DNA of 64,000 nt from Hemerocallis citrina (GCA_017893485.1 CM030368.1:176572504-176636503), one strand, 5' to 3'; positions 1 through 13,600 are shown, counted from the first letter of the stretch. The notes: generated by a model from the letters alone, not told the origin. Numbers and translations are program-made.

Positions 1-349
1 CTATTAGTAGAGATGGAAAATATGGTGTTTGTGACGAATACTGTTTGATAGAGAAACTATACAAGTTTTGATTATTCATGTGAATGACATACTTCTTTAT
101 TTGGTTTTGTTATTATTTTTTAGTTTTTTATGGGTATTTTGAGTATTGTCAATAATTCCATATTATAGTAGTAGGCTATTCATTATGCATGACCCTCAAT
201 AATTGTCAACTATAGTACCTTTTCGACCAAATTGATTTCACAATTCTGAGTACTTAGAGCATCGTGCAAATCTGATGTGAAATTAAATCTGACCACATGT
301 TTTTGTGTGTGTGTGTGTGTGGATCAAATAGATACAGTCCTAATGGACT
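1..349 (+). other. AIM1 intron sequence, upstream of the window's first exon
   Basis: AT-rich, with no coding sequence recognised. A short (GT)n tract lies at about 304-321. It must belong to the intron preceding the exon at 998, or to exons and introns further upstream. Confidence 0.6.
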
Positions 350-735
350 CAGGGCCGGCCCCACCCTTGAGGCGGGTGAGGCGGCCGCCTCAGGCCCCCA
401 GCGTTTTTGCAATTTTAGGGGCCCCAAATTTGTAATTCCTTTGTAAATATAGGCACGTATTTTGCACGTAAAATAAAAATACTGTTTTTAGAGGCCCCAA
501 AAATAATTATTTGAGTCTTTAAATTTCTTTTAAAAAATTATTTGGGTTTAGGCTAGAAGACCAGAATTGAATTTGATACTTTAAATTTGTGTGATTTAAA
601 ACGAATTTATATATTTTGCATATTTTACTTTCAACAATGTACAAATTTTTTGTATACATGTTTTTTTTTTTTACAATATGGAGGGCCCATTTCGGGAGTT
701 CGCCTCGGGGCCCCGGAAACTCTGGGCCGGCCCTG
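350..735. mobile_element. hAT-type non-autonomous element (MITE)
   Basis: 386 bp with terminal inverted repeats beginning CAGGGCCGGCCC at the left and ending GGGCCGGCCCTG at the right. It is flanked by a perfect 8-bp duplication AATGGACT (342-349 and 736-743). CAGGG termini plus an 8-bp duplication are the hAT hallmark. The interior is AT-rich and non-coding. A truncated relative lies at 42072-42157. Confidence 0.88.
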
Positions 736-997
736 AATGGACTCCAGCCAACTAAAATAAAAGAAATAGTAGCTACCGAATGATATACTGGAGCAATACA
801 CTAAATGGTGATCTCACAAAGAGAATCACAAGCTCTCAGCAAATAGGAATTAGGTTCTCAGAGTACAGCTCTGGATCAGAAATATAACATTACAAAAGAG
901 GACACAGTATCAAAATAAGAACAAATAAACTAACCTGTTAAACTGTACTGTTAATCTGACCACATGTTAACCTGCTAAACTGTACTGTTTCATGCAG

Positions 998-1300
998 CAA
1001 TCAAAGTCTATCTCAGCCAAACAAGGGAAGGAATATGGTCTTATTGATGCAGTTGTTTCAGCTGAAGAGCTGATTAGAGTTTCAAGACTTTTGGCTTTGG
1101 ATATTGCTGAGAGGCGTAAACCTTGGATTAGTTCTCTTCATCGGACAGACAAACTAGGTTCCCTTCCTGAAGCGCGTGAAATATTGAAAGGTGCACAGAA
1201 ACAGGTTAAGAAGACTGCTCCAAATATGCCACAACACCTAGCATTGCTTGATGTAGTTGAAGAGGGAATTGTTTTCGGAGGATATGCTGGTGTTCTAAAA
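998..1300 (+). CDS. AIM1: AIM1 exon (end of enoyl-CoA hydratase/isomerase domain)
   Basis: First exon in the window. The acceptor is CATGCAG ending at 997 and the donor GTAAGT starts at 1301; the exon is 101 codons in phase 0. The ATG at 992 belongs to the intron and is not a start. It encodes the helical end of the hydratase part and the linker ([20 protein letters not shown] ... GVLK). Confidence 0.92.
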
Positions 1301-4300
1301 GTAAGTATATAATTTCTCTGTATTGTATGGAATCTATGTTAATACTGGCAATAAGGGTACCAAAGTTTAGGGAGACAAGGTTTGCGGTAATCAAGATGTG
1401 ATGCAAGAATCAAACTGCAAAATATTAGGTGTCCTTCTGAAGGCTAGAAACTTAATATGAAAGAATGTACTGTAATAATTTTTTTTTTCTGTTTTGCAAA
1501 AATGTCATTGTTGGTGTAAGCCAATATTTCTTTGCTATTTTCTTTACATTGTTTAATTTCAACTATAATCATGATGTACTGAAGCATTTTTGTTGACTTC
1601 AGGAAGCAAAAGTTTTCAAGGAGTTACTTCTGTCAAGCACATCAAAAAGCCTTGTTCATGTATTTTTTTCACAACGTGCAACTTCTAAGGTACTTATCCT
1701 GATCATCACATAATTTTTTTCCCTTTCCTGTTCTTTAAGGCCGTATTTGGGAACAAAGTTGAGATAACCGAAGTTATTTTAACTTTGGATGTACAAGGTA
1801 TTCTAAATTTGGTTATCCTACCCTTACCTCCAACTTATATTTTCTTAGTTGAGAAAAATTAGGTAAAAATGGAGTTTATATTGAAATTAAACTTGATTTT
1901 GAGTTAGGATTAATTATGGGTTCATAATCCAAACCCAAAATTAAGCCCAAGTTCTAGAGAGTCTCTAGAAACATCATAAAACATTATCACCTCCTCTAGA
2001 TGTTCTAGAGAATTCTATAAAATAATTATCTAAAGATTGTGTAGAAAATTCTAGGAATTGTAAGACATAAAATCTAGATATTATGGTAGAGAGTTCTAGA
2101 AAGATATTTTGTACTCTTGGAGCCTATAAATAGCTCCTTCCTCTCCCATTTGTAAACAAGTTGAACAAATAAATAAAAAGCAAGTTAAAGAAAGAGTGTT
2201 CTTCATAAGTTCTCTAATTCTCTCTTTTCTAAGTATTCTTCCATATCATTCTCCATACTTAGAGGATTTCTTCTCTTGGTTTCACTCGGGTTTCTCGGGT
2301 ATTACGGTCTTGGGCTAGTGCTAAGCACTATCGGAGTTTCTCTACATGGTATCAGAGCCATTCTAATCTTGTGCTCATCAAGATCGGGGTTTAAGAGAGC
2401 TCGGTTTATTCTAAGTATGGAATCAATGGGTCGTGTCGTTGGATTGGGAATGGAGATCTTAAACCAATCTAACTACCGGTTATGGAAGTCATGTATGGAG
2501 TCATACTTGGTTAGTGAGGACTTATGGGATGTCGTCGGCGGTAGTAGCACAACACCACCAAGGGGAGATGCTGCAACAGCGGAAGCGACAAAGGAGTGGA
2601 CACGGAAGAATGCCAAGGCGGAGTTTGCTTTGAAGAGGTCAATATCCTCGGGAGTATTTGAGCATGTCTCAAGGTGCACATCCGCAAGTTCCATATGGAA
2701 GGCGCTAGATCAATTGTTCAACAAGAAGAATGAGGCTCGGTTACAACTATTAGAGAATGAGCTGGCGAATGCGAAGCAGGGGGAGTCTTCAATCTCAGAG
2801 TTCTTTATCAAGGTAAAAAATCTTTGCTCAGAGATTAATACTCTTAATCCGGAGGAGTCGATTTCAGAAGCTCGGATGAAGCGGTCTATTATTCGTGGTT
2901 TACGACCCGAATATACACCGTTTGTTACTTCAGTTCAAGGATGGGCTACACAACCTTCCATGGAGGAGTTCGAAAATCTACTAGCTTCGCAAGAATCACT
3001 AGCCATGCAAATGGCGGGAGTTAAAGTCAATGATGACTCGGGGAGCGCGTTTGTAGCTCGGAGGCAACAAAGTTTTAGAGCCAAGTTCAAGGATAGTGAT
3101 ACAAAAAATAATGATGAACGAGAAAGATCTTCTATGGGAGACAAGAAGCGATTCAAGTGCTACCGGTGTGGGAAACTTGGGCACTTCAAAAAGGATTGCC
3201 GAGTGAAGTTGAAAGAAACAAATATGGCGGAATCAAAGGGTCACACTGAAGACGAAGCATGGGGAAAATGTTTCACGGTGGAGGCTGCATCTTCAGGTAC
3301 CACTACAACCAAAAATCTAGAAAATGATTGGATTGTAGATTCTGGTTGTAGCCATCATATTACTGGAGACGAGAAGTTATTTTCCAGTCTTCAGCGCCAT
3401 GACGGAAAAGAAGCCATCATTACCGCGGATAATTCAATCCACCGCGTTGAGAAGGAAGGAACTGTTGTCATTAAAGGAGATGATGGAAGCCCAATAACTC
3501 TCAAGAATGTATATCATGTTCCTGGAGTAAGGAAGAATCTTCTCTCTGTGGTAAATGCGGTGGACTCAGGTAACTACGTTTTATTTGGCCCAAGTGACGT
3601 CAAATTCTTAAAGAATATTAAAGAGTTAAAGGCGGATGTGGTTCACACCGGAGCACGAGTTAAAGATCTATATGTTTTATCGGCCTCCAACTCATATGTT
3701 GAGAAGATGAGCACCAATGATAATGTCTTTATATGGCATGCTAGACTTGGTCATATAAATATGACTAAACTCAAAGTTATGGTAAACAAGGATTTGGTTA
3801 ATGGGCTCCCAAGGTTGAAGATTCAAGATGAAGGAAGACTTTGTGAAGGTTGTCAATATGGAAAATCACATAGGCTTCCATTTGACAACTCCACTTCACG
3901 ATGCAGCGCTCCGTTGGAGAGGATCCATAGCGATTTGATGGGTCCAACAAGAACACCCTCCTATTCCGGGTTTCGTTACATGTTGTTGTTCGTTGATGAT
4001 TTCTCACGGTACACCTGGGTATACTTTGTGAAGGAAAAATCAGAAGCATTTTCAAGATTTCAAGAATTCAAGGTTACCGTGGAAGGCGAGTTATGTCGGA
4101 AGATCAAGACCCTAAGGACGGACAATGGAGGAGAGTTTATGTCAAAGGAGTTCCTCTCTTTTTGTCAAGAGCATGGTATCAAGAGGGAATTTACATGCCC
4201 ATATACACCTCAACAAAATGGAGTAGCAGAAAGGAAGATCCGACATCTAAGCGAAACGTGTAGAAGCTGGCTACATGACAAGAATTTGCCTAAAGCCTTA

Positions 4301-7300
4301 TGGGCGGAAGGCATGAGATGTGCAGCATATGTCATCAATCGAATGCCACTAAGTCCGAACAACATGAAGTCTCCTTATGAGATGGTTCATGGGAAGAAGC
4401 CAACGGTGAAACATCTTAGGATATTTGGATCAATCTGCTACGTCCATGTGTTCGACTCTCAGAGAACAAAGTTGGAGGCAAAGGCGAAGAAATGCATATT
4501 TGTCGGTTATGATGAACAAAGAAAAGGGTGGAGGTGCATGGATCCTGAGACACATAGGTACGTCGTGTCACGTGATGTTGTCTTTGACGAAGTTTCCTCA
4601 TATTATGGACAACCTCAAGTCTTGGTCGAACAAGAAAGTGGAGATTCCTTCAAGGTTGATGAACCAGTTCCTCAAATGCCAAGTGAGAGCGGAAGTCTTG
4701 AAAAAGAGACGCAAGGTGAAAGGGGGAGCACTAATCAAGAGGAAGATGATGATGAAGATCATGGTTCCATGGCTAATCAAAGGCCTAAAAGGAACATTGT
4801 TAAGCCTGCCCGGTTCAGAGATGAAAGGTTTGTCACTACTTACTCATGTTATTTTACCGCTCCATTAGATGAAGAAGAGCCATCATCTTTTGATGAAGCT
4901 AAAGGTGTTCAAGAGTGGGAGACCGCAATGGAAGAGGAGATGAATGCCCTTATAAAGAATGAAACTTGGGATTTGGTTCCGAAAACCAAGGATGTTCAAC
5001 CCGTTTCATGTAAATGGGTGTATCGAATTAAGCGGAAAGCGGATGGAAGCATTGATAGATTTAAAGCAAGGTTGGTTGCTCGGGGGTTCTCTCAGAAGTA
5101 TGGAGAAGATTATGATGAGACTTTCAGTCCTGTGGCTAAGATGACTACGGTACGTTTACTTCTATCTTTAGCCGCAAGCTTTGGTTGGAAGTTATGGCAA
5201 CTAGATGTGAAAAATGCGTTTCTATACGGTGAGCTTGATAAGAGTATCTTCATGGAGTAACCACTTGATTTCAAATCACGAGAGCATCCTGATTATGTGT
5301 GTAAGCTTAAGAAGGCCTTGTACGGGTTAAAACAAGCTCCTCGAGCATGATATGGAAAACTTGCTCAATTCCTTCAGTTTTGCGGTTATGTACCATCAAA
5401 TTCGGATCCAAGTCTATTCTTCAAGAAGAATGGAGGAGTCCACGTGGTAGTTCTTCTTTACGTGGATGATATGATAATCACCGGGAACGATGATGCTGAA
5501 ATTGCTCGTCTACAAGAGGATATGTCGGTGAGGTTTGAGATGAAGAAGTTAGGTGAGTTGAATAACTTTCTTGGTTTGGAGGTTGAAAGGGTAAAGGATG
5601 GAATCTTCATCGGTCAACAAAGCTATGCAAGAAGGATTGTTGAGAAGTTCAGGGTACACGAAGGAAAGACACGTACTACTCCGATGGATGTGAACATAAG
5701 GCTTAAGCGCGATGAAGGGTCCTTGCTACCTGATCCTCGACCTTATCGCTCTCTTGTGGGAAGTCTTCTATATTTAACCATTACAAGACCTGACATTGCC
5801 TTCGCGGTAGGTCTCATAAGCCGTTTTATGCAAGAACCAGGGAAACCACATTTAGAAGCGGCAAAGAAGATCTTGAAGTATGTGAAGACAACTCTTGGCA
5901 TGGGTTTGGTGTATAAGTACAATGCCAAGACCTCTCTTCATGGCTTCACAGATGCTGACTTTGGTGGAGATCTTGATGATCGAAGATCAACTTCAGGCTA
6001 TGTGTTCTTATGTGGAGACACAAGTGTTTCATGGTGCAGCAAGAAGCAAGCAACGGTGTCATTGTCTACCACTGAAGCAGAGTATAAAGCGTCAACACTC
6101 GCAGCTCAAGAGTGTATATGGCTTCGAAGACTCCTTGAAGATTTGTTCGAGCCAATCAATAAGCCGGTTGAAATTTATGGAGATAATCAAAGTGCTATCA
6201 AGTTGGCTAATAATCCGGTGTTTCATGCAAGGACGAAACATATCGAGTTAGAGCATCACTTCATAAGGGAGAAGGTGCTTGATGGAACAATTGAAGCTTT
6301 GGAAGTTCGAAGCGATGACAACGTTGCAGATATCTTCACCAAGTCATTACCAAAAAGTAAATTCGAGTTACTTCGCTCGAAGCTCGGTATGGTTGACAAA
6401 ATCAAGTTTAAGGGGGAGTATTGAAATTAAACTTGATTTTGAGTTAGGATTAATTATGGGTTCATAATCCAAACCCAAAATTAAGCCCAAGTTCTAGAGA
6501 GTCTCTAGAAACATCATAAAACATTATCACCTCCTCTAGATGTTCTAGAGAATTCTATAAAATAATTATCTAAAGATTGTGTAGAAAATTCTAGGAATTG
6601 TAAGACATAAAATCTAGATATTATGGTAGAGAGTTCTAGAAAGATATTTTGTACTCTTGGAGCCTATAAATAGCTCCTTCCTCTCCCATTTGTAAACAAG
6701 TTGAACAAATAAATAAAAAGCAAGTTAAAGAAAGAGTGTTCTTCATAAGTTCTCTAATTCTCTCTTTTCTAAGTATTCTTCCATATCATTCTCCATACTT
6801 AGAGGATTTCTTCTCTTGGTTTCACTCGGGTTTCTCGGGTATTACGGTCTTGGGCTAGTGCTAAGCACTATCGGAGTTTCTCTACAGTTTAGATAACTAT
6901 AGTTTTCTCTACTTTTGGGTGAGATAACTGTAGTTATCTTAACTGCAAAATGAGCAAAATGTGTCCTGAGCATGCCAAAGTTAGGATAGCTAGAGTTTTC
7001 TCAAGTCCTGAAAGATAATTCGATAAGTCGTTATCCCCTTAATTTTGTTCCCATATGCAGCCTAAATATGTGGGTTTGGGGATAGGATGGTGTTTTAGCT
7101 GTAATATTGCTTGTACCAGTTATATATGGTTTTTTCTAGGTCTTGTATAAAATGTCAGAGCTACGTTAAAACTTGCACTAAATCAAGATACCGTGTACAT
7201 GTTTGTGCCCCATTTATATTTTGAGGTGTCAACAAATTATCAATTGATTCCATATTGGCAGGTTCCACTTCAGTTTTGCAGACATTTGGGTTGTTCTGTA

Positions 7301-7551
7301 AATTCTGAAGTTTAGAGGGGCCTATCTGCAATTCTTTAGATTCTTATATTTGGTTTATGCATTTGACCAGATCTCAGTATAATCCACTATCTATGTAATA
7401 AAACACAAAGAAAGCTATCAAGTGGCTCTCCTTCAATCCCCCCAAAATCAAAGGCCTAGATCTAACCCCACAAAGCACATTTTCCCTCCCAAAAGTTTTC
7501 CCGCAAAACTCAAATTCAAATCCCCCAAAACAACTTCTTTATTTATTTAAT

Positions 7552-7628
<77 letters not shown>

Positions 7629-10600
7629 TTATGGAAATATTGACTTTTATTTACAACTAATTATTGTCGTACTATTTAAACTTGAGCTACACAATTGTTG
7701 ATTTACTGTTTACAAAGCTTTTCATATGTTGTATCGTTCTCAAGATGTGCCGTAGGCATGTGCCCAAGGGCAAATCTAGTTTCATTATATAAGGCCAGAA
7801 TTTAGATCTCTTTTCAGTCTACTGTTTTAAAAATTATATACATGGGACAAATCTATATTAATCCTTGTTTGGCTTATCTAACTAAAGAGAAGAAAAGAGC
7901 AATAAAAGAACTTACTATATTTACACATATCATCAGGGTCTTCTAAATAATGTAAAGAACACTCAATAACTTAATTTAATTTTCTCATCATTTATTGGGT
8001 TCCTCTTCTCCCCTTCCCTTCTCTTTATTCTTTTCCTTCTCAACCTAAAAAAAACCCAAACCCAAATGGAAGTCAGGCCCCAGAGTCCATGTGTCCGGTT
8101 GAGGCTGAGGGGGGATTTGCCAAAGAAGATAGACTCCGACGACATCCATGTAAGCCCATTTCTCTCTCATCCTGAATTTGACAGTAAAACATGGGTTTGT
8201 AGATCTGGGGTTTTTTAAATCTACTGAACAATAAACCTATACCCAAACTATACTTTAATGCAAGAACCCACACCTTTTCTTCTTTTTGTGAAAAAATAAC
8301 TTTGAGAGCAACTAATCACACTTTAGTTTACTTATTATAGTTGTATTCATTTTTATGTTTGGCCTTCTATGTAAAACAAGCAGCATGAAACCAATATAAA
8401 GCAACTTCTGTCTTTTGTTTGTGAGCATCTTTTTGAAAGAGATGGATGAGCATCTTTTTGAAAGAGATGGATAGGAATCAAGTTGACTCCTAGTCAGCAA
8501 GAGAATATCATTAAAACCGTTGACAAAGGGCTCTCTGGGAGTCCAAACAAAATTAGTACATTTTAAGAACAGCAGGGACAATCCGCTGAGCCATTTCTTA
8601 TCCCATGCATTAAGACAGAGTACACCCAGATAAGTTCAATCATGCACAGCATCAGTTTTTCCTTGATCACCAGATTTCTTCTCTGTATGTTTACCTACCT
8701 GATAAGGAACATATGATAGTGGAGTGCTTTAATTAGCATGTGAAACATTTAATATTTGGATAAAATTCTGTTTTTTCTCCCAGTTCAGATCACCGTGCAA
8801 GTGTCCTTACTGAGGTTTCCTATGGAGTTCTACCATATCTGCTGTCCGTGAGATTTAGAACACTGAAGAAGGGTTTAAGCTTGAGTTGACCTAATTACAA
8901 TCTCTAGTAAACTTGTACTTTTCTTATGGGAAGATCCATGTGCTAATTATTTATTTCAGTTCTCCCTTGAAAACAAATTGATCTACAATTGTGTGGAAAT
9001 TTTGTAGTAAGAAAATACAATCCACAACATAAATCCTCTCTTACATAAAATCCAGACATGAAGAAACCACATATGAGGAAACCACTTGCTGCTACCTGTT
9101 TCTTTTGAGGACAATTTTATTCAGATCTTACCTGGGTTTGTAGTGGTTGATTATCTTATTATGTCTAATGGACACTGATTACCTTAGAGCATCACAGTCG
9201 TTAGCTATAAATGCATTTTATGCATATTTTCTACACTCGTTAGCTATTTATCGATATTTTGCCCTTTTGGATACAGTAAAAAGGCAAATATAGCTTGGGA
9301 TATAGCAATATGCATATTATGCGTGACGTAACATCATTATTTAATTATTTTTTAAATAATCGGATGAAATCCTGAAAAAAAAACTTAAATCTTAAGCTCC
9401 TAATTTAGTTAGTTAATTAGTTTATTTAGTATTTTAATTAAACTTTTAGTTAAAGAATTAGTTAATTAATTAAGTTTAGTTAATTAAAAACTTAATTAGA
9501 ACAAAACCCACTGGGACGAAACATGATGTTTCGTCTCATGTGGGTTCCACGCGATTTTTTTTATTTAAAAAAAAACCGTTTCAAAAAGTTCAAAAAAATC
9601 CAAAAAAAATCCCAAAAAAAATGGCTGACAAGTTTGCTATATTTTGCCTTTTTTCCTACTCAGCGAAACATCGAATTGCTATTTCTAAATATGCATATAT
9701 GCATATTATACCTACAACGACTGTGGATGCTCTTATTCCTGATTTGGTTTGTTTCAGAAATTGATTTCTTTTGAACATTTTTCTAGCAGGTAGGTTTAGT
9801 TAATACAGTAATGTATCATTAGTCTGACTCATTAAGTGAATCCTGTGGATGGTTATCTTGTGATTGCGTCTGGTTCGGTAGAACTAGCACCAACACAGTG
9901 GATATTGTAGTTTCTTCGGTATGGTTAGGTTTGAAAATTAAACTGTTGTCTTTCTTTAATTTTTTTAAAATAAAATTTTCGATTGTTTGGGAGGTCAATA
10001 TGGTTTTTTCTCTGTTTGGGTCATCAGGTGCTTCCACAGAAAGGAATATAATCTTGCTGAGAAATTCCCAGCTTCTGCAGATGATTTTTTTTTTGATAAG
10101 CTAATTTACAAACATGTTTTTTAAGATTCTTATTATCTTTTGTTTTGACAGGTACCTGGTGTCACTGATCTTGCACTCAAACCAAGACAGATAAGAAAGG
10201 TTGCAGTCATTGGTGGTGGTTTGATGGGCTCTGGCATAGCTACTGCTCTAATTCTGAGTGGCAAATATGTTCTTCTCAAGGAAATTGATACTGTATTTAT
10301 GCAGAAGGGATTAAATTCAGTTGCGGGTAATTTTTTTTAAGTAGCTACAAAACCAATTTCTACTATCTTTTTTTTTCTTCCTTTTTTCCAGTAGGACTTG
10401 GAACTAACCTTTATACTCACCCATTTCTGCAAAATATATTACCTTGTACATCACAGAATTTGGTTAATTAAGAAAAATAAAATCAATATCTTTAATTCTT
10501 ATTTGGCTATCATTTATATTCTGTCAAAAGTTGTTTACTTGATTCTAAAAGCACTCTTCATGGTTTGTGCACCAGGAAATCTTGAAGGCTTAGTGAAGAA

Positions 10601-13600
10601 AGGAACGTTGACAAAGGATAAGATGGTCAAGACCTTGTCACTTCTCAAGGGCGTGCTTGACTACTCTGAGTTCAAGGATGTCGATATGGTTATAGAGGTA
10701 TGATTTTTAGTTCTGTTAGATTAATTAAGAAATTAAGCAGAATTTAGAAGCAAATATTCCTATAGTGCGGTATAAGTTTAACATTACAGATGGAAATATC
10801 CTGGTTATATTTCAGAGTAGATTATGCATTGAAGTTCTGCTTTTCTGATAATCCATTTTCATTTCTACATAAAATGAACGCCACTCCTATAGAATCATAT
10901 ACTTCTTTAAGGAGTGTCATAGTTCGTCCAGTTAAAGACATCAAATTGAATGGTAAAGACGGCATGGAATGGAATGCTAATAAACTCTTTTCTCTACTGT
11001 GTACACAGCCCCTTTCTAGTCTCCATGCATAGAGATGGAATCTCCTTCCTTCCTTTTTGTTTTGTTTTGTTTTTAAATTTTTTTCCTCCTTTCTGTAGGA
11101 AAAAAGAGAAGGCGTTGGAGAAAATGGTCAATTGTGTTCTGAACTTCTAGGAATTGATTGATAGTTGGACTTCTGGGAACCAACTTTATTTGGGAGTGGG
11201 TCAACCCTTTAGGGGCACCTATTAACTTGTTAACCCCTTTTGATTCTAAATACCAAAATGAAGATATTTAATAATTTAATTCCCGTCAATGTACAAAATA
11301 AGGGAAAAAAGTATACCTTTTAATCATTCATTAACCGATAAAAAAGTATTTGTTTATCTCATGAAAAATTAATTAAAATCCCATCTATCAAATTTATGTC
11401 CCAATTATCGAAAATTTTGCCGTACTACCCCACTTTTTGAAAATATTTAGCCGTCTGCCCTAAAAACAATTAGCGAGATGCCCTTGTCTGTGACACGTCA
11501 GCAACAAACGTTATTGGGAAAAACGGCATAGGTTATTTCGATGCCGTTCTTCCCAATAACGGCATCTGTTTGAAAAAAAAATTGCATGCCGTTATTTGGA
11601 ATAACGGCATCAGTATATTTGTCTTACAAGTGCGAATCTTCTAACTTTAAAAAGTTTGAAGTGTGAAAAAAACTTATAAACAATGCCGTTATCCTGAATA
11701 ACGGCATTCGAATGACTGATGCCGTTATTGACGATAACGGCATCAGTTATATATCAATATGCACTCTTGCCATGGTTTGGAAACAGAAAGAACTAATAAT
11801 AAAAAAAAAAATTTAACTGATGCCGTTATTTGGAATAACGGCATCAGTTATAATTTTTTTCAAACTTTTTTTTTAACTTATATATATACAGACATTAATG
11901 CTTCAATTACCAAGACAGTCAATCCATTACCATTGACAGTCAATCCATTAATGCTTCAACTTATGATGATGATGATGATGATGATGATTTGCATGTAGCC
12001 TCCATTACCATTAATGATAAATCCAAGTTGCTGTATATATATAAGTTTTAAAAAAAAGTTAAAAAAAATTATAACTGATGCCGTTATTCCAAATAACGGC
12101 ATCAGTTATAATTTTTTTTTTTTAACTTTTTATTAATTCTTTTTGTTTCCAAACAACGGCAAGAGTGTTTAGAAAAAATAACCAATGCCGTTATTGGGAA
12201 TAACGGCACGACACTTTTTTTTAAAAGATATGCCGTTATTGGGAAGAACGGCATCGAAATAACTGATGCCGTTTTTCCCAATAACGTTTTTTGCTGATGT
12301 GTCACAGACAAGGGCATCTCGCCAATTGTTTTCGAAAGTAGGGCAAGTCCCTATTTTTTTTCAAAAAAGAGGGCAGTTCGGCAAAATTTTCCCAATTATC
12401 CTGGATATACCTCTGTTTTCCCTTTTCAACTTTATCCACAGATCCATAACTAGACCATTTGTGTCTGGGAGCATTCAAGCCTCCGCATATTGTGCCTAGC
12501 TCATACCAGTTTTAGTTATGTAATGTCCCAATTATTCCTAAAGTGAGGCAGATTCCTTTCTTTCCTATCCTTGGATACAAACTTTTTACTTCATAAAAAA
12601 GATTAGGTGATTGAAGGTCATTATGACCTCTATATGTTGGACATCAAGTGAAGAATAGTCCACAGATAAGTGATCACTGCATGTGCATGAAATGGTATAA
12701 TATGATCCTTTTGTTCCTCACTATGTTTATCTACTTCATCTGTTTTCTTTATGATTATTTATTTAAGTCCTTCACTCACAACTCTTCTTCCTTCTGTTGA
12801 GTTTTTTCTTCCTCACTGTACTCTTGAACACCAAGAACGATATTTTTCTCAGTGTTAGATATTATTGTAGTATCTAACATTAAATGGTTGGCCACATGAG
12901 CTGGTTTCTTTATGTGGATGTATGTGCTTATGTCCATGATGAATATGCCACACCTGTCTTTATATCAGCATGTTCAACTCAGCGGTTAACATGTTACAGG
13001 CTTTAATTATGCTTGGTTTCCCTACTTAAGACTCCATATATCCTTGATGACTCAGTAGCTTAGTATTATTTTATTATTGTGATTATAGATAAGGGTAATT
13101 AAATGTGCACAACCATCTTGTTGCAAACTTTACAAACTAATGTGGCACTATCTCCAACTACTCTTGATTTTCTAGGGGTTCATGCAATGTTATGGAGATT
13201 GTGGCACATTAGGTTGTGGAGTAAAGTTTGTACACAAAGGTTGTAACAGTACCACCACTCTATAAATAATTCTTATTTTATGTTCAGACCTTTCTCTACT
13301 TTCTCTAAAAGAGTTAATTTATTTTTTAGGCTGTTATTGAAAAGATCCCACTCAAGCAGTCAATATTTATTGACATTGAAAAGTTCTGTCCTCAACATTG
13401 CATTCTGGCAACAAATACATCTACCATTGATCTGAATATTGTCGGAGAAAAAACAAGCTCACAAGACCGCATTGTGGGGGCACATTTTTTCAGGTCAGTA
13501 TCTGTTTATTTGTGCATAATATGAACGTACCAAAATAAAAGTACAGAAACCAGAGCAATCGATAATTCACTTATTTTTGTTTTCAACAGAAGCCCATAGC

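Larger units (their letters stand above)
1879..6886 (+). mobile_element. Ty1/Copia LTR retrotransposon, complete, in AIM1 intron 2
   Basis: 5.0-kb element in the same orientation as the host gene. Two 468-bp LTRs (1879-2346, 6419-6886) read identical base for base. The target duplication is GTTTA (1874-1878, 6887-6891). A Met-tRNA type primer-binding site follows the 5' LTR and a purine tract precedes the 3' LTR. The internal region is a single gag-pol frame with the Copia domain order (integrase before reverse transcriptase). LTR termini are TA...CA rather than TG...CA. The frame is broken by two stop codons, so this copy should not make full polyprotein. Confidence 0.95.
1739..7062. mobile_element. 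Tourist-like (PIF/Harbinger) MITE split by a Copia insertion
   Basis: The left end GGCCGTATTTGGGAACAAA (from 1739) is the inverted counterpart of the right end TTTGTTCCCATATGCAGCC (to 7062), flanked on both sides by TAA (1736-1738, 7063-7065). Removing the Copia element and one copy of its GTTTA duplication leaves a MITE of about 311 bp. TAA/TTA duplications and GGC-type termini suit PIF/Harbinger. Confidence 0.75.

Noticed and set aside
992..997. ATG at 992 as the start of a 106-codon gene
   Set aside because: It is part of the intron acceptor CATGCAG; the exon begins at 998 and continues a larger protein.
2276..2416. Copia polyprotein start at 2276
   Set aside because: This ATG lies in the LTR, upstream of the primer-binding site; the ATG at 2417 is the first after the PBS.
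9523..9774. Lys/Phe-rich ORFs of 74 and 83 codons
   Set aside because: They come from A-rich and T-rich runs inside the 9187-9732 MITE.
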